The notes under the pieces: generated by a model
The model's database searches: none
Told to the model about the DNA's origin: nothing
Seen by the model: only the letters and a program-made list of their open reading frames with translations
In this document: positions 43,802 to 54,407 of the stretch, one piece after another
Layout: the number at the start of each line of letters is the position of its first letter
How positions within the stretch are numbered: the first letter of the stretch is position 1
Program-made: the position numbers and the translations under genes
Origin: Pomphorhynchus laevis
Lineage: Eukaryota > Acanthocephala > Palaeacanthocephala > Echinorhynchida > Pomphorhynchidae
DNA length: 64,000 bases
NCBI GenBank assembly: GCA_012934845.2
Contig: WNNJ02000573.1
Location: forward strand, 35,818-99,817
Reading direction: 5' to 3'

Positions 43802-44458
43802 ATGGATCCTTTTCAAACTTCACCTGAAAAATGTGTAGATCTAGACAAGAACACTCTGAGCTACGAAAAGAAAACACATGATTTCACAAATTCGTTTGTA
43901 TCTGTAACATCATGTAGCGGACCTCCGAGTTCTTTACAATAAGCTGAATTGCGACTTAAATCTACAAATTCTTACTCCAATTCAGTCTCCCTAAACAACT
44001 CATTAACTGCCCCTATTCGCCGGACTTATGATAGATCACAGTGTCTAATCATAGCTAATATAAGGGAATCATCTGCTACTAACAACCATTTACGTGTACA
44101 GCATGACGTCAAAGCTGTACAATCCTTCTTCTCTGAGCTATTACACACCTGTTCCCCTACTGAGCTGCAGCAATTCAGAGTTCTCCACCTTTATAGACTG
44201 GGGAAAATAATATCAGATAACTGTCCACGCCTTCTAAAGGTCATATTAGCAACGCCCGATATGTGTACATTAGCTTTAAAATACGGTTATCATCTTGCAG
44301 GTACTGGATTGATCCTTCGCAGAGATCTTTCGATCGATGACAGAACTCGACTGAAACAAGCAAAGAGCGAACTTAGTAACAGAGTAGCTAACGGCGAAAG
44401 TAACCTCACCGTCATAAATTTTCGTGTAGTGCGACGCAGGACTTCAACTCGTTTCTGA
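43802..44458 (+). pseudogene. LINE C1 ORF1
   Basis: From ATG 43802 to the stop at 44456, with one in-frame TAA at 43940. The C-terminal half (CLIIANIRESSATNNHLRV, LLKVILATPDMCTLALKYGY, LILRRDLSIDDRTRLKQAKS and VINFRVVRRRTSTRF) has the fold pattern of CR1 ORF1 RNA-binding domains. A homologous stretch is found in copy C2 at 62313-62515. Confidence 0.75.
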
Positions 44459-44542
44459 ATTCGTTCCATTGGCAACGGTGGAAACATCGGGGAGCTGCGA
44501 AGTCTTTGTGTCGCAACGAAACTACCCAAGAAGTGACAGTAA

Positions 44543-45107
44543 ATGTCGAAAAGAGATACGAGTATTCCGAACCCAGTACACTCCACACATGCCTCCCGGG
44601 TCTTATATTCGAATGTCTTAAGTCTCATCAATAAAATGGACGAAGTTCTCATTTTGGTTAACAGCACCTCATTTGAAATACTTGTTTTTACAGAGTCGTG
44701 GTTAAAACCACACATCATAGATTCAGAAATTTCCATCAATGGGTACGCCATAATCCGAGCAGATCGGCAAATTTGCCGTGGTGGCGGAGTGATCATATAT
44801 GCTAGAGAAGTTCTTACAACTCGTGTTATGTCAATTGAGTGCGATGAATCAAGTCTTTGTGAATACGCTTGGGTTTCTGTAGCAGACCATAAAAATATAT
44901 TTTTCTCTCTAGGTGTCTTCTATCGCCCCCATTCGCTCCAACCCGGTCGATTATATCCTCAATAACTGAAAATACATTCAAGGGTCAAAAAGTTATTTTA
45001 TTAGGAGACTTTAACATGCCGCGAATTGATTGGATAGATTACGTTCCTCTTCCTGGATGTGATCCCGAATCATTACTGCTTTTAAACACGATAAATGATC
45101 TACATTT
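44543..45107 (+). pseudogene. LINE C1 ORF2: endonuclease N-terminal part
   Basis: VLYSNVLSLINKMDEVLILV, LVFTESWLKPHI (catalytic Glu), RGGGVIIYAREVL and VFYRPHSLQPGR, then after a frame change VILLGDFNMPRIDWIDYVP. Cut after NTINDLHL by the reverse B insertion; it resumes at 46244 with VQHVHR. Confidence 0.8.
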
Positions 45108-46243
45108 AAAAAAGGATTTATTTTAACGTAACAAATGCGTGCCAGCGCACGCTTACATGACCACAACAAAACAAAACTGTGAATCAGGTGTCGAGAAGGT
45201 GTGAACGGAGAAGGTGTTTGAATGTGATAAAGGAGGGAGCGCGGCGGACGTCGAGAGGGAGTTGATTCCAGGCGAGTGAGGCGGCGACGAGGAAGGATCG
45301 GAGACCGTAGTTGTTGGAGTAATTAGGAACGTGGAGTAAGAGGGTATGACAGGAACGAAGCGATAGCGAGGTGGGACGAGTATCGTCCAAGAAAATAAGA
45401 TTGATGAACGATGAGGAGCCGACAGCGATGAGACGAAAAGTAACGAGAAGAAGGCGGAGTTTGATGCGGATGTGGATGGTGGGCCAGGAGAGTTGGGCAA
45501 AATATGTGGATGTGTGGTCGAAGCGACGGAGACGAAAGAGCACTCGAACGGCGGTGTTGATTATTCGTTGTAGGGGTAGGATGATGGATTTTGGAGAATT
45601 GGCGAAAAGGCTAAGGCAGTAATCGATTTTAGGGAAAAGAAGCGATGAAAGAAGAGACATACAAGAACGGAAGTCGATAAGGGGGCGGATACGGCAGATG
45701 TCACGGAAGAATTAAGTTAGACGAGCGGACCTTGTCACGGACGAAGGGTTTAAGGGAAAGGTGATCATCGAAATGGAAGCCTAAGAAAGTGAGATTGTGG
45801 ACTATAGGGATGATCGATGAGGCAAAAGATACAATGGGAGGAGATATGCTTGGTTTACGGGGAAGGATCCACATTATTTTGGACTTTTCGGCGTTTAGAA
45901 CGAGATGGAGATTGGAGAGACGTTTGTAGATAGAAGAAAGACAGTTGGAGGCAGAAATGCCGATATCGTGTATGCGATGTGCAGGTGCATGAGCATAGAT
46001 TAGAATGTCATCTGCGTATTGCATGACGTTAAAGGAGTAAGGTTTGATAAATGGAGAGGGATCGCCAAGCAAAAGAGAGAAAAGCAGGGGACCTAGGACT
46101 GAACCTTGTGGAACCCCGCAAAAAATAGGGATGGGAGGGGAGGATGATGAATTAGAACAGACGCGAAAGGAACGGTCGGATAGATATAAGGCGAACCAAG
46201 CTACGGAGGGGGAAGAAAAGCCGTAATCATAACAAAGGCGAGA
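45108..46243 (-). mobile_element. LINE family B copy B5, 5' truncated, inserted in LINE C1
   Basis: Reverse-strand 3' portion of about 1.1 kb with the terminal hairpin and ORF2 pieces 45184-45660 and 45701-46297 (the latter frame runs past the junction), joined by a one-base frame change near 45710. The short stretch ATTT occurs at both junctions (TCTACATTT on the left, GAATTT on the right); joining the flanks restores CTACATTTAGTCCAACATG. Confidence 0.85.
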
Positions 46244-46971
46244 ATTTAGTCCAACATGTTCACAGGGATACTCGTCACAGGGGTAATAACTCTTCAATTA
46301 TTGACCTCTGCTTTTCGAGTGAAACGTATATGATAAAAAGCATCAAATACGGACCTCCGCTAAAATCAAGCGATCACTCTACCATCTCAATAGAATTTAA
46401 CGCATTCGGACCATATGTCGAAACGGTTAAAACGTCGAATCCTTTTAATATCGACTATGATATCGTGCGCAGTATAATTTCCTGTATGTATTGGTCCGAC
46501 CCATCGAAAGCAGGCATTCAAGAAACTTGGGATCACTTTAAGACCACATTACATTGTGTTCTCTTCTATTTTGCTCCGATACGTCAGAATCGTACACGAA
46601 AACTACATCCGAAATGGTTAGATGCGGAATTGCTTGCTCTAATCAAACACCGTGATAGATGTTTCCATGCGTACAAAAAAGGGGAACTTTCTTTTGAACA
46701 CTACCGTCATTGCAGGAATACGGTTTCTATTCTGAAAAAAAAAACAGAAAAAACGCAGTTTCATCTCAAATATATGCCGCTCCACTCATAACAATCCTTG
46801 GCTGGCTTTCAAAAGTATACTTCCACGTCCTATACACTCGACAGATTGTTCATACCTAGTGGCCGACAATGGGTCAATCTTGACCTCCCCAACTGATGTA
46901 GCTTCCCATTTTATGGGCTATTTCGCTATCAAAGAAGATAGAATGTCAATCCCCGATGGTATAATTCAAAC
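46244..46971 (+). pseudogene. LINE C1 ORF2: endonuclease C-terminus and linker
   Basis: NSSIIDLCFSSETY (the domain-closing strand), LKSSDHSTISIEF (catalytic SDH), KLHPKWLDAELLALIKHRDR (linker) and, after a frame change near 46788, NPWLAFKSILPRP and SPTDVASHFMGYFA. Interrupted by LINE B6 near 46972. Confidence 0.75.
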
Positions 46972-46987
46972 TAAACACAATGTACTT

Positions 46988-47018
46988 ATACCTAGAGTAG
47001 TCTATCTACTCTAGGTAT
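46988..47018. repeat. Perfect 13-bp hairpin at LINE junction
   Basis: ATACCTAGAGTAG (46988-47000), loop TCTAT, CTACTCTAGGTAT (47006-47018). It lies where LINE C1 sequence gives way to LINE B6. Confidence 0.85.
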
Positions 47019-47064
47019 ATTTAACTCTAGTTAAACTATCTTGATACCCATTAACTACTTACAA

Positions 47065-47384
47065 TATCGACGACAACTATTGACGACAACCATCGACGAC
47101 AACCATCGACGACAACCATCGACGACAACCATCGACGACAACCATCGACGACAACCATCGACGACAACCATCGACGACAACCATCGACGACAACCATCGA
47201 CGACAACCATCGACGACAACCATCGACGACAACCATCGACGACAACCATCAACGACAACCATCGACGACAACCATCAACGACAACCATCAACGACAACCA
47301 TCAACGACAACCATCGACGACAACCATCGACGACAACAATCGACGACAACCATCGACGACAACAATCGACGGCAACCATCGTTT
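47065..47384 (+). repeat. 13-bp minisatellite in the 5' UTR of LINE B6
   Basis: About 24 copies of a 13-bp unit (CGACGACAACCAT with CAACGACAACCAT variants), ending directly at the ORF1 start codon. Because 13 is not a multiple of 3, an open frame through it repeats every 13 codons (TTIDDNHRRQPST). Confidence 0.92.
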
Positions 47385-48407
47385 ATGGGTGGACGTAAGA
47401 AAACAACTAAGACCGACACCAACTATGGACAACTGCAAGTACAGTGCTCGATACACGACTGCAGCGTCTGGACAACAATCACTTGCGACAAGAATAAGGC
47501 TAAAGAAGACTTCGTATGTGGTTTTTGTGCCAACAAACTAATCTGCAACCTTTCCAATAAGCACATATCAACATCCAACACGTCAACTCAAACTACCCCC
47601 GTCGTTTCTAATGTCCTTTCTCCACCCACCGACCCTGCCACCATATACACTTCTCATTCAATGTCATCTTCACTCCCCGACACTCCACGTCCCGTCCTTC
47701 CCGTCTCGTTTCTCAATAACTTGCATCCATCAATCAAAATCACCTCCACCAACCTCCACTATTTTTCCACTCATAACCTTTCCTCACATCGCTTGCCACC
47801 CTCTTTATTATCATTATCCTCTATGTCTCCCGTCGTCAAACCAAATCCCTCCAAATCATCAACTGCCAGCTCTTCTATCGTGATCTCACCTACTCACGTC
47901 AGTCGTCCTCCTTTACGGAAGCGCTTTGCTTCTCGCGATCGTTGCGTCATTGTTACTAATATCACGCCTTCTAACTCCTTATCTCCACACGCTCGTCTGG
48001 ACCACGATGTTTCCGCCTTCAGATCCATCCTCTCGTCTATTGTTCCTGCGGATAAACCATCCTTCAAGGACATTTCTCCTGTCGCATTCATCCGTCTAAA
48101 CAAATCTTCTCAATCTAATCCTTCCCAGCCCCCTATCCTAAAAATTGTTTTCAAGCATCGCTCTCACGCGTCTTCTGTCCTCTCTCAACGATTCAAACTC
48201 ATGTCATCTTCAACCACTCGAATTTTCCCCGATCGCGCCCCTTCCGAAATCGCTCAAATCTCTTCAGCCCGCATCGAAAAACGCCGTCGCGAGGAAAACG
48301 GCGAAACATCACTCGCCATCCGAAACATAGACGTAAATTTTCAAGTTGTCCACACCCGTCCAAAAATTCGATGGCGCTCCATCTCTCCTATGTGTCTTCT
48401 CCACTAG
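47385..48407 (+). CDS. LINE B6 ORF1 (PHD-like zinc motif protein)
   Basis: 340-residue intact frame. CSIHDCSVWTTITCDKN and DFVCGFCANKLICNLS make a PHD-like Cys/His finger. A Ser/Thr/Pro-rich middle follows, then the C-terminal domain CVIVTNITPSNSLS, DVSAFRSILSSIVPADKPSF, FKHRSHASSVLSQRFKLMSS, IFPDRAPSEIAQ and VHTRPKIRWRS. It presumably binds element RNA. Overlaps the ORF2 start by 37 bases. Confidence 0.85.
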   Translation: MGGRKKTTKTDTNYGQLQVQCSIHDCSVWTTITCDKNKAKEDFVCGFCANKLICNLSNKHISTSNTSTQTTPVVSNVLSPPTDPATIYTSHSMSSSLPDTPRPVLPVSFLNNLHPSIKITSTNLHYFSTHNLSSHRLPPSLLSLSSMSPVVKPNPSKSSTASSSIVISPTHVSRPPLRKRFASRDRCVIVTNITPSNSLSPHARLDHDVSAFRSILSSIVPADKPSFKDISPVAFIRLNKSSQSNPSQPPILKIVFKHRSHASSVLSQRFKLMSSSTTRIFPDRAPSEIAQISSARIEKRRREENGETSLAIRNIDVNFQVVHTRPKIRWRSISPMCLLH

Positions 48408-49486
48408 TCTCTTTCGCCACAGCACACGGTTTCCGCCTCGGTCTCCTCAACACTAGATATATTCTCAATAAATCCGATCTTATCATCAACCTATTAACCA
48501 AGCAATCCATCGATCTCTTCTGCCTCACCGAATCCTGGCACTCAGTTTCCGACGACCTTTCCATTCGCCGTCTGCTCTCTGCCTGTTGCTCCCTAGTCGA
48601 ATCCGCCCGCCCCCTCAGCTCATGCCCTTCTAAATCCTCTAATCATGGCGGCATCATCGCATTCGCGCGTCACCCAGCGTCTCTTCGCAAAATCAATCCC
48701 CCTTTAAGTCCTTGCTCTTTTGAATTGCTCACTTGTCGTTATTCTAACCCGATCACTCTAGATCTCGCCATTGTATACCGTCCTGGTTCATCAGCTCATA
48801 CAGCCTTATTTTTTACCGAACTCGCTGACCTCCTTTCTCATTGTTCTTTGTCCTCAATCCCTTCACTCGTTCTAGGCGACTTCAATATCCGCCTAGACCG
48901 CCCCTCTTCCACAGATTCCATCCGCTTCATCAACATTCTATCCAACTACAATTACAAACTAATCTCCACTGCCCCCACACATATACTTGGCGGGGCACTC
49001 GACATCATCGCTGTCCCCGATCATTTTGCTGCCCACACCTCACTGTCCATCTCTGATCCTGGTCTATCCGATCACTTTCTTATCACCCTTGATCTCGCTC
49101 GCAACCACACCCCTCCTCACACACCTACAATCCTACGTCGCCCTTGGAGAAATCTTGACCTCTCCCTTCTCCGCTCTGCCTTACTCAAATCGTCTCTATC
49201 ATTACCCACAATAACATATTCATCTCCTCACGATTTCGCCTTTTTTTCGACTCTGAATTCACATCCACTCTCGATATTCTCTTGCCTTTCAAGTCTCACC
49301 CACACCGTGTATCCACGCTGCTCTCTCACACCCCGGTCTCCATCCTATCCCACTCTGCCCCGTCTACTCTCATCCTTCCGGAACTCTTTCATCTTCTCCC
49401 TGTCTCACCTACAGAAGTATCATCTGTCCTCATGTCCTTGCCCAACAAAACCTCACCTGCCGATCCCCTGCCTACCCACATATTAA
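48371..49486 (+). pseudogene. LINE B6 ORF2: endonuclease part
   Basis: LLNTRYILNKSDLIINLL, FCLTESWHSVSDDLSIRRLL (catalytic Glu), SNHGGIIAFARHPASLRKIN, LAIVYRPGSS, LVLGDFNIRLDR (intact GDFN), LGGALDIIAVP and GLSDHFLITL (SDH). The true frame leaves at a T run near 49245, where one T is missing; the sequence after that in this frame is not the LINE protein. Confidence 0.85.
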
Positions 49487-50949
49487 AATCTATATGCTCA
49501 TCGATATCCCCATTTATCACAACCTTGTTTAACTCGTCCATCCGCAGTCGTATCTTCCCTTCACACTGGAAATCCGCAATCGTTCGTCCCCTCCTTAAGA
49601 AACAATCGCTCGACCCCTCCCTTCCTTCTAGCTATCGCCCCATTTCACTACTCCCTACTATTTCAAAGCTCTTAGAACGCCTCATCGTAATACAAATCAA
49701 CGCTTATCTCTCCTCATCCAATCTCTACCCTCCTTTCCAATCCGCTTTCCGCTCTAATCACTCGACAGAAATCGCATGCATAAAAGTGTACAACGACTTA
49801 CTCATTTCTCGAGATAAGGCTCTATATAGTGTTCTCATCTCCCTCGACCTCTCCTCCGCATTCGACATTGTCGACCACTCCGTCCACCTTTCTCGCCTTC
49901 GTTATGATTACGGCTTTTCTTCCTCCTCCGTAGCTTGGTTCGCCTCATATCTATCCGACCGTTCCTTTCGCGTCTGTTCTAATTCATCATCCTCCCCTCC
50001 CATCCCTATTTTTTGCGGGGTTCCACAAGGTTCAGTCCTAGGTCCCCTGCTTTTCTCTCTTTTGCTTGGCGATCTCTCTCTATTTATCAAACCTTACTCC
50101 TTTAATGTCATACAATACGCCGATGACATTCTAATCTATGCTCATGCACCCGCACATCGCATACGCGATATCGGCATTTATGCCTCCAACTGTCATTCTT
50201 CTATCTACAAACGTCTCTCCAATCTCCATCTCGTTCTAAACCCCGAAAAGTCCAAAATAATGTGGATCCTTCCCCGTAAACCAAGCATATCTCCTCCCAT
50301 TGTATCTTTTGCCTCATCGATCATCCCTATAGTCCACAATCTCACTTTCTTAGGCTTCCATTTCGATGATCACCTTTCCCTTAAACCCTTCGTCCGTGAC
50401 AAGGTCCGCTCGTCTAACTTAATTCTTCGTGACATCCGCCGTATCCGCCTCCTTATCGACTTCCGTTCTTGTATGTCTCTTCTTTCATCGCTTATTTTCC
50501 CTAAAATCGATTACTGCCTTAGCCTTTTCGCCAATTCTCCAAAATCCATCATCCTACCCCTACAACGAATAATCAACACCGCCGTTCGAGTGCTCTTTCG
50601 TCTCCGTCGCTTCGACCACACATCCACATATTTTGCCCAACTCTCCTGGCCCACCATCCACATCCGCATCAAACTCCGCCTTCTTCTCGTTACTTTTCGT
50701 CTCATCGCTGTCGGCTCCCCATCGTTCATCAACCTTCCTTTCTTAGACGATACTCGCCCCACCTCGCTATCGCTTCGTTCCTGTCATACCCTCTTACTCC
50801 ACGTTCCTAATTACTCCAACAACTACGGTCTCCGATCCTTCCTCGTCGCCGCCTCACTCGCCTGGAATCAACTCCCTCTCGACGTCCGCCGCGCTCCCTC
50901 CTTTATCACATTCAAACACCTCCTCCGTTCACACCTTCTCGACACCTGA
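49282..50949 (+). CDS. LINE B6 ORF2: reverse transcriptase part
   Basis: 555-codon open frame. RT landmarks: MSLPNKTSPADPLPTH, SSYRPISLLPTISKLLERL, FRSNHSTEIACIKVYNDLLI, VLISLDLSSAFDIVDHS (motif A), GVPQGSVLGPLLFSLLLGDL (motif B), QYADDILIYAHAPAHRI (motif C), LVLNPEKSKIMWILPRK and LTFLGFHFDDHLSLKPF (thumb entry). CR1/L2-like RT. Not separately translated in an intact element; it is split from the endonuclease by the frame change upstream. Confidence 0.9.
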   Translation: MPFKSHPHRVSTLLSHTPVSILSHSAPSTLILPELFHLLPVSPTEVSSVLMSLPNKTSPADPLPTHILKSICSSISPFITTLFNSSIRSRIFPSHWKSAIVRPLLKKQSLDPSLPSSYRPISLLPTISKLLERLIVIQINAYLSSSNLYPPFQSAFRSNHSTEIACIKVYNDLLISRDKALYSVLISLDLSSAFDIVDHSVHLSRLRYDYGFSSSSVAWFASYLSDRSFRVCSNSSSSPPIPIFCGVPQGSVLGPLLFSLLLGDLSLFIKPYSFNVIQYADDILIYAHAPAHRIRDIGIYASNCHSSIYKRLSNLHLVLNPEKSKIMWILPRKPSISPPIVSFASSIIPIVHNLTFLGFHFDDHLSLKPFVRDKVRSSNLILRDIRRIRLLIDFRSCMSLLSSLIFPKIDYCLSLFANSPKSIILPLQRIINTAVRVLFRLRRFDHTSTYFAQLSWPTIHIRIKLRLLLVTFRLIAVGSPSFINLPFLDDTRPTSLSLRSCHTLLLHVPNYSNNYGLRSFLVAASLAWNQLPLDVRRAPSFITFKHLLRSHLLDT

Positions 50950-50981
50950 TTCACAGTCTTGTTTTTGTTGTGGTCATAAAA

Positions 50982-50997
50982 GCGTGCGCTGGCACGC
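50982..50997 (+). other. Terminal stem-loop of LINE B6
   Basis: GCGTGC (50982-50987) pairs with GCACGC (50992-50997) with a 4-base loop, followed by TTTGCCACGTTAAAATAAAT and the end of the element. Confidence 0.75.
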
Positions 50998-51028
50998 ATT
51001 TGCCACGTTAAAATAAATTCTTTTTTAG

Positions 51029-52536
51029 TCATATCTAACATTGAATTTAGCGATGAAGAGGTACTGCACGAGCTACTTAAATTACCCCGCAACGCCGCGT
51101 CAGGTCCTGACCATATACCTCCAATACTCTTAAAGGAATTGGTTCATGCAATATACGTTCCCTTAGCTTCTATTTTTTGAAGTTCACTAAACACAGGTTA
51201 TCTACCATCTTATTGGACTAAGGCTATTGTACGTCCAATTTTCAAGAAAGGGGATAAATCCCAGGTTTCCAACTACCGTCCCATCAGTCTCACATCTGTA
51301 GCTTGTAAGGTATTAGAAAAATTGATTCTTCGTCACCTTAGCGCTTTCGTTGAAGCTAACAATCGCCTCAGCCCCAGTCAGCATGGATTTATGCCACATC
51401 GCTCAACGGTAACGAACCTTGTAAAAGCGAGAGCAAGCTGGGTGGATTCGACGAGGAGTGGTTCCAAAGTAGATGTGATATTTATAGACTTATCGAAAGC
51501 ATTCGATAGAGTTATTCCCAATTTGCTAGTAAACAAATTATCTAACATTGGTGTACGGGGCTCTTTGTTACGCTGGATTCAATCATTCGTAAGCAACCGC
51601 TCGTTTGCAGTACGCATAAGCCATTATCTTTCTGGTTACTCAATGATGACGACAGGCGTCCCGCAGGGATCGGCCATTAGTCCGACTCTCTTTAATATAT
51701 ATGTAAATGATATTACAAACAACTTGACGTCGGAATGTGTTACCTACGCAGATGATATTAAGGTTTGGAGGCAAATCATTGATGATTCTGATGTTAGCGC
51801 TCTTCAAAAAGACCTGGATTCCATAAATAAATGGTGTATATCTAATGGGCTGATGATAAATGCGACTAAATGTAAACATATGCGGATCGACTCCCCAGAC
51901 ATTCGTTGCTCTTATAAAATTGGAAACATGTCGATTGATTCTACAGATAAAATCGATGATTTAGGGGTATCTACGCTTAATACGCTCGATATGAGCGCTC
52001 ACGTAAATAAAGTCTCGGCCAATTGCCGTCGTACTATTGGCATCATTAAGCGATCTTTTAGATCACTAGAGACATGTAGCTTTAGAATTATACACAAGGC
52101 CCTCATCGAATCTCGAATGCTATACGCATCTCCCGCAGCGTATCCACATCTGTGCAAGAACATTGTGGCTTACGAATCAATTCTCCGGTCGGCTACCCGT
52201 CTTGTTCCCACTGTCAAAGACCTGCCGTTTGACCAGAAGTTAGAAATCCTAGGTGTTTCAAGGGTTTGTGAAAGTCTGATAAAAGCTGATCTTATGCTGG
52301 TATGGAGGGCAATTTTATCGCCCACTCATCCTCTCAACTTCATGTTTTGCCTACGCAACTCCGTGAAATTACGTGTACATCGACTAACGCTCAAACATCG
52401 TAGAAAAGTCCATCGACACTATCAGGATATCAGAGATCGAGTAATAAACAGTTGGAACAGACTCCCGTCATCTGCAATTGAATGCCGGAACATCCGAGAA
52501 TTTCGGCGTGCGCTGAACAGTGTATCGCTCTCATAG
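51029..52536 (+). pseudogene. LINE C1 ORF2: reverse transcriptase
   Basis: RT resumes after the B6 insertion with NIEFSDEEVLHELLKLPRNA. After a TGA near 51178 a 404-codon frame holds MPHRSTVTNLVKARASWVDS, VIFIDLSKAFDRVIPNLLVN (motif A), TTGVPQGSAISPTLFNIYVN (motif B), CVTYADDIKVWR (motif C), ATKCKHMRI, and the C-terminal thumb with ESRMLYASPAAYP and INSWNRLPSSAIECRNIREF. Ends at TAG 52534. Confidence 0.88.
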
Positions 52537-52986
52537 GAAGTCGAACCTGATTTGCATTTTTTTGTTTTACTGACATTGTACTTTTTTACATTGAGATCCA
52601 GCCAAACGAGCCACCGCTCATCGGCTGTTGTATACTAATAATAATTCAATTAATTAAATGAATTCAATTTAATTAATCCAATTAATGCCACTTTTTTCTA
52701 TTTTTAAGTATTTCGCGATTACTAAATTAAATTTTAACGAAACGTCAGACTGCTCATTTGTGTGTTCACAATATTGAATATTTGCATTTTTAGAAGACAT
52801 TGTATCTAATGTCTTAAAGTTATAAGCTACATTGCGGAAAATAAAGTAGATATTTAAATTAACAAAAAATATTATTTTTGGTTTATATATTTGAAATACA
52901 TATTTGTGTTTTCAAAAAACTATGGATAGTTTCGTTATTCGAATAATTGCCAGCACTTGTTCAGTCCGAAATATTGTTTTAAAGAT

Positions 52987-53320
52987 ATGAGTGGATTTAA
53001 AGAATTCGAACAGGACTTATTTTATTTAGTTTGGGGACATGAAGAACTGAATGAAAGTATTGTTAAAACTTGGTTTCAGGGTATGTTATGCAAAATTAGT
53101 AAAATTCCTTCATGTTACTACTTTCGAAGGTTTGGTATTTAGTGAACATGAACCCACTGCAATTATACAAAAATTAGGTGGACCGTGCTCTGTTATTGCA
53201 CCGATACAGGTACTTTTTAGTGTTCATGTAAAATATATTGTCGAATGCTGTTGCAGGCTTATCTTTTGAAAGAATTGCTTACATGTAACCACTGCAAGTC
53301 TAATTGGCGTGCACCATCAG
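52987..53320 (+). CDS. MINDY3: MINDY-3 type deubiquitinase, first three exons
   Basis: Exons 52987-53080, 53130-53209 and 53257-53320, with GT-AG introns of 49 and 47 bases and continuous phase (1, then 0, then 1). The start is ATG 52987, giving MSGFKEFEQDLFYLVWGHEE. Exon 2 gives GLVFSEHEPTAIIQKLGG-PCSVIAPIQ, matching the active-site segment of human MINDY-3 (FAM188A; E-G-G-P-C-A-V-I-A-P-V-Q) with the catalytic Cys. Exon 3 gives AYLLKELLTCNHCKSNWRAP. The family trims Lys48-linked ubiquitin chains. The usual protein is about 440 residues; only about 80 are seen, and after the donor at 53321 no continuing exon is found before LINE A sequence begins at 53880. It may continue across a large intron or be a truncated copy. 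Confidence 0.75.
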
Positions 53321-53880
53321 GTAACGTGGTTTTCTGTTCGACAACAATTGAATTTTCGACGATTTATTGAAATTATTTTAGAATAACATTTAATATATTA
53401 AAAAAACAAATATTAAAACGTAATTTACAGTTTATATACTTGGGTCCCTATAAGCGCAAGCAGTGTATATCTTTGATACAACCCGAATCGATTATCTTCA
53501 GCTGATTTTTATAGTTTTAATGATTCTATAGTCTTGTTAAATTCTGATTTATTTAAATTTTCCAAGCTGATTTATTATCTCTAATACTTGCACACGTTTT
53601 TGCCAATTATCCTGTATTTTAACAGTAATATGACTTATCTTGTTATATTTATCGTACATACAGCAAAGAAATAAAAATAAAATGCAGTAAATAAATTTGT
53701 TTATTTTACTAAAATGAAATTTTAATAAAATTATAATAAATTCATACATTTGTTTAGTTTATTCAAGTTCTCAAATAAAGTATTGAATAACTGTTTACTA
53801 AAACAAATGTACGATGGATTCTTCTACTAAAACATGAAAAATAATAATAAAGATTTTCTTAAACAAAAATAACTTCCTTG
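53321..53880. other. Sequence after MINDY-3 exon 3, no gene recognised
   Basis: Begins with the donor GTAACG. AT-rich sequence without a recognisable MINDY-3 exon or element; it runs into the tail of reverse LINE A. Confidence 0.4.
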
Positions 53881-54407
53881 TTTACTTCGAGTTCATCTTC
53901 AGTCTTCTGCTTCTTTCTAAGCCTTACGGCCTCAGGTACACATTGATCTGAGCCTCCGGTCGCACCAGCGCGCCACCTTCTAACTGAACCATTCGGAGTC
54001 TCACCCCCTAAGAGTCCAATTGAGGCGGACTATGGTCCGTAATCTCGAGATAAGGAGCTTGAGAAACCTTAGTCTTTGCTCTGGGAACGTCCTCTAGAAA
54101 ATAAAACTAATCCCGAGATAGCCTCAGTAACTCCAAAGCGTACTTGGTTGTTTCCATTCTATGACAGATGCTGGGCCCGCTTCAGTACCCATCTAGCTCT
54201 CTTCAGGATTCGTTTAAGTATATCCAGGTCAGTTTTCGACAACCAGCACACCATAACGGTGAACTTCAGATATTTTATTCGACTCGTGAAGATGGGAGTG
54301 GTTGAGGCTGCAAAATGGATGAGAGTGTAGAGAGTGCTTGTCTCTTAAGTTTCTTTTTTTGGTGGCAAGGGCGCAAAGAAAAGCGGCCACCTGCGATTTC
54401 TCGGAGT

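Larger units (their letters stand above)
46972..51028 (+). mobile_element. Near full-length LINE family B copy B6 inserted in LINE C1
   Basis: Carries a 5' minisatellite, ORF1 47385-48407, ORF2 48371-50949 and the terminal hairpin 50982-50997. The exact 5' junction is unclear, between about 46972 and 47060, next to a perfect hairpin (46988-47018). ORF2 has a one-base loss in a T run near 49245. It also lacks about 380 bases of the endonuclease-RT linker compared with B2. The RT frame is otherwise open over 550 codons, so the copy is young. Confidence 0.85.
43802..52650 (+). mobile_element. CR1-like LINE (family C, copy C1) with two nested LINEs
   Basis: One element of about 3.7 kb split by a reverse B copy (45108-46243) and a forward B copy (about 46972-51028). 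ORF1 43802-44458, ORF2 44543-52536, short 3' UTR to about 52650 ending in AATT-rich repeats. Removing the insertions restores the collinear order of the endonuclease (GDFNMPRIDW), the linker and the RT (GVPQGSAISPTLF, YADD). Broken by an in-frame TAA in ORF1, frame changes near 44948 and 46788 and a TGA near 51178. Confidence 0.85.

Noticed and set aside
47051-47297. Minus-strand open frames repeating MSSMVVVDGCRRWL
   Set aside because: Reverse-frame reading of the 13-bp minisatellite, not genes.
47065-47384. Possible CRISPR-like array
   Set aside because: Units are 13 bp with no spacers, in an animal LINE 5' UTR; it is a minisatellite.
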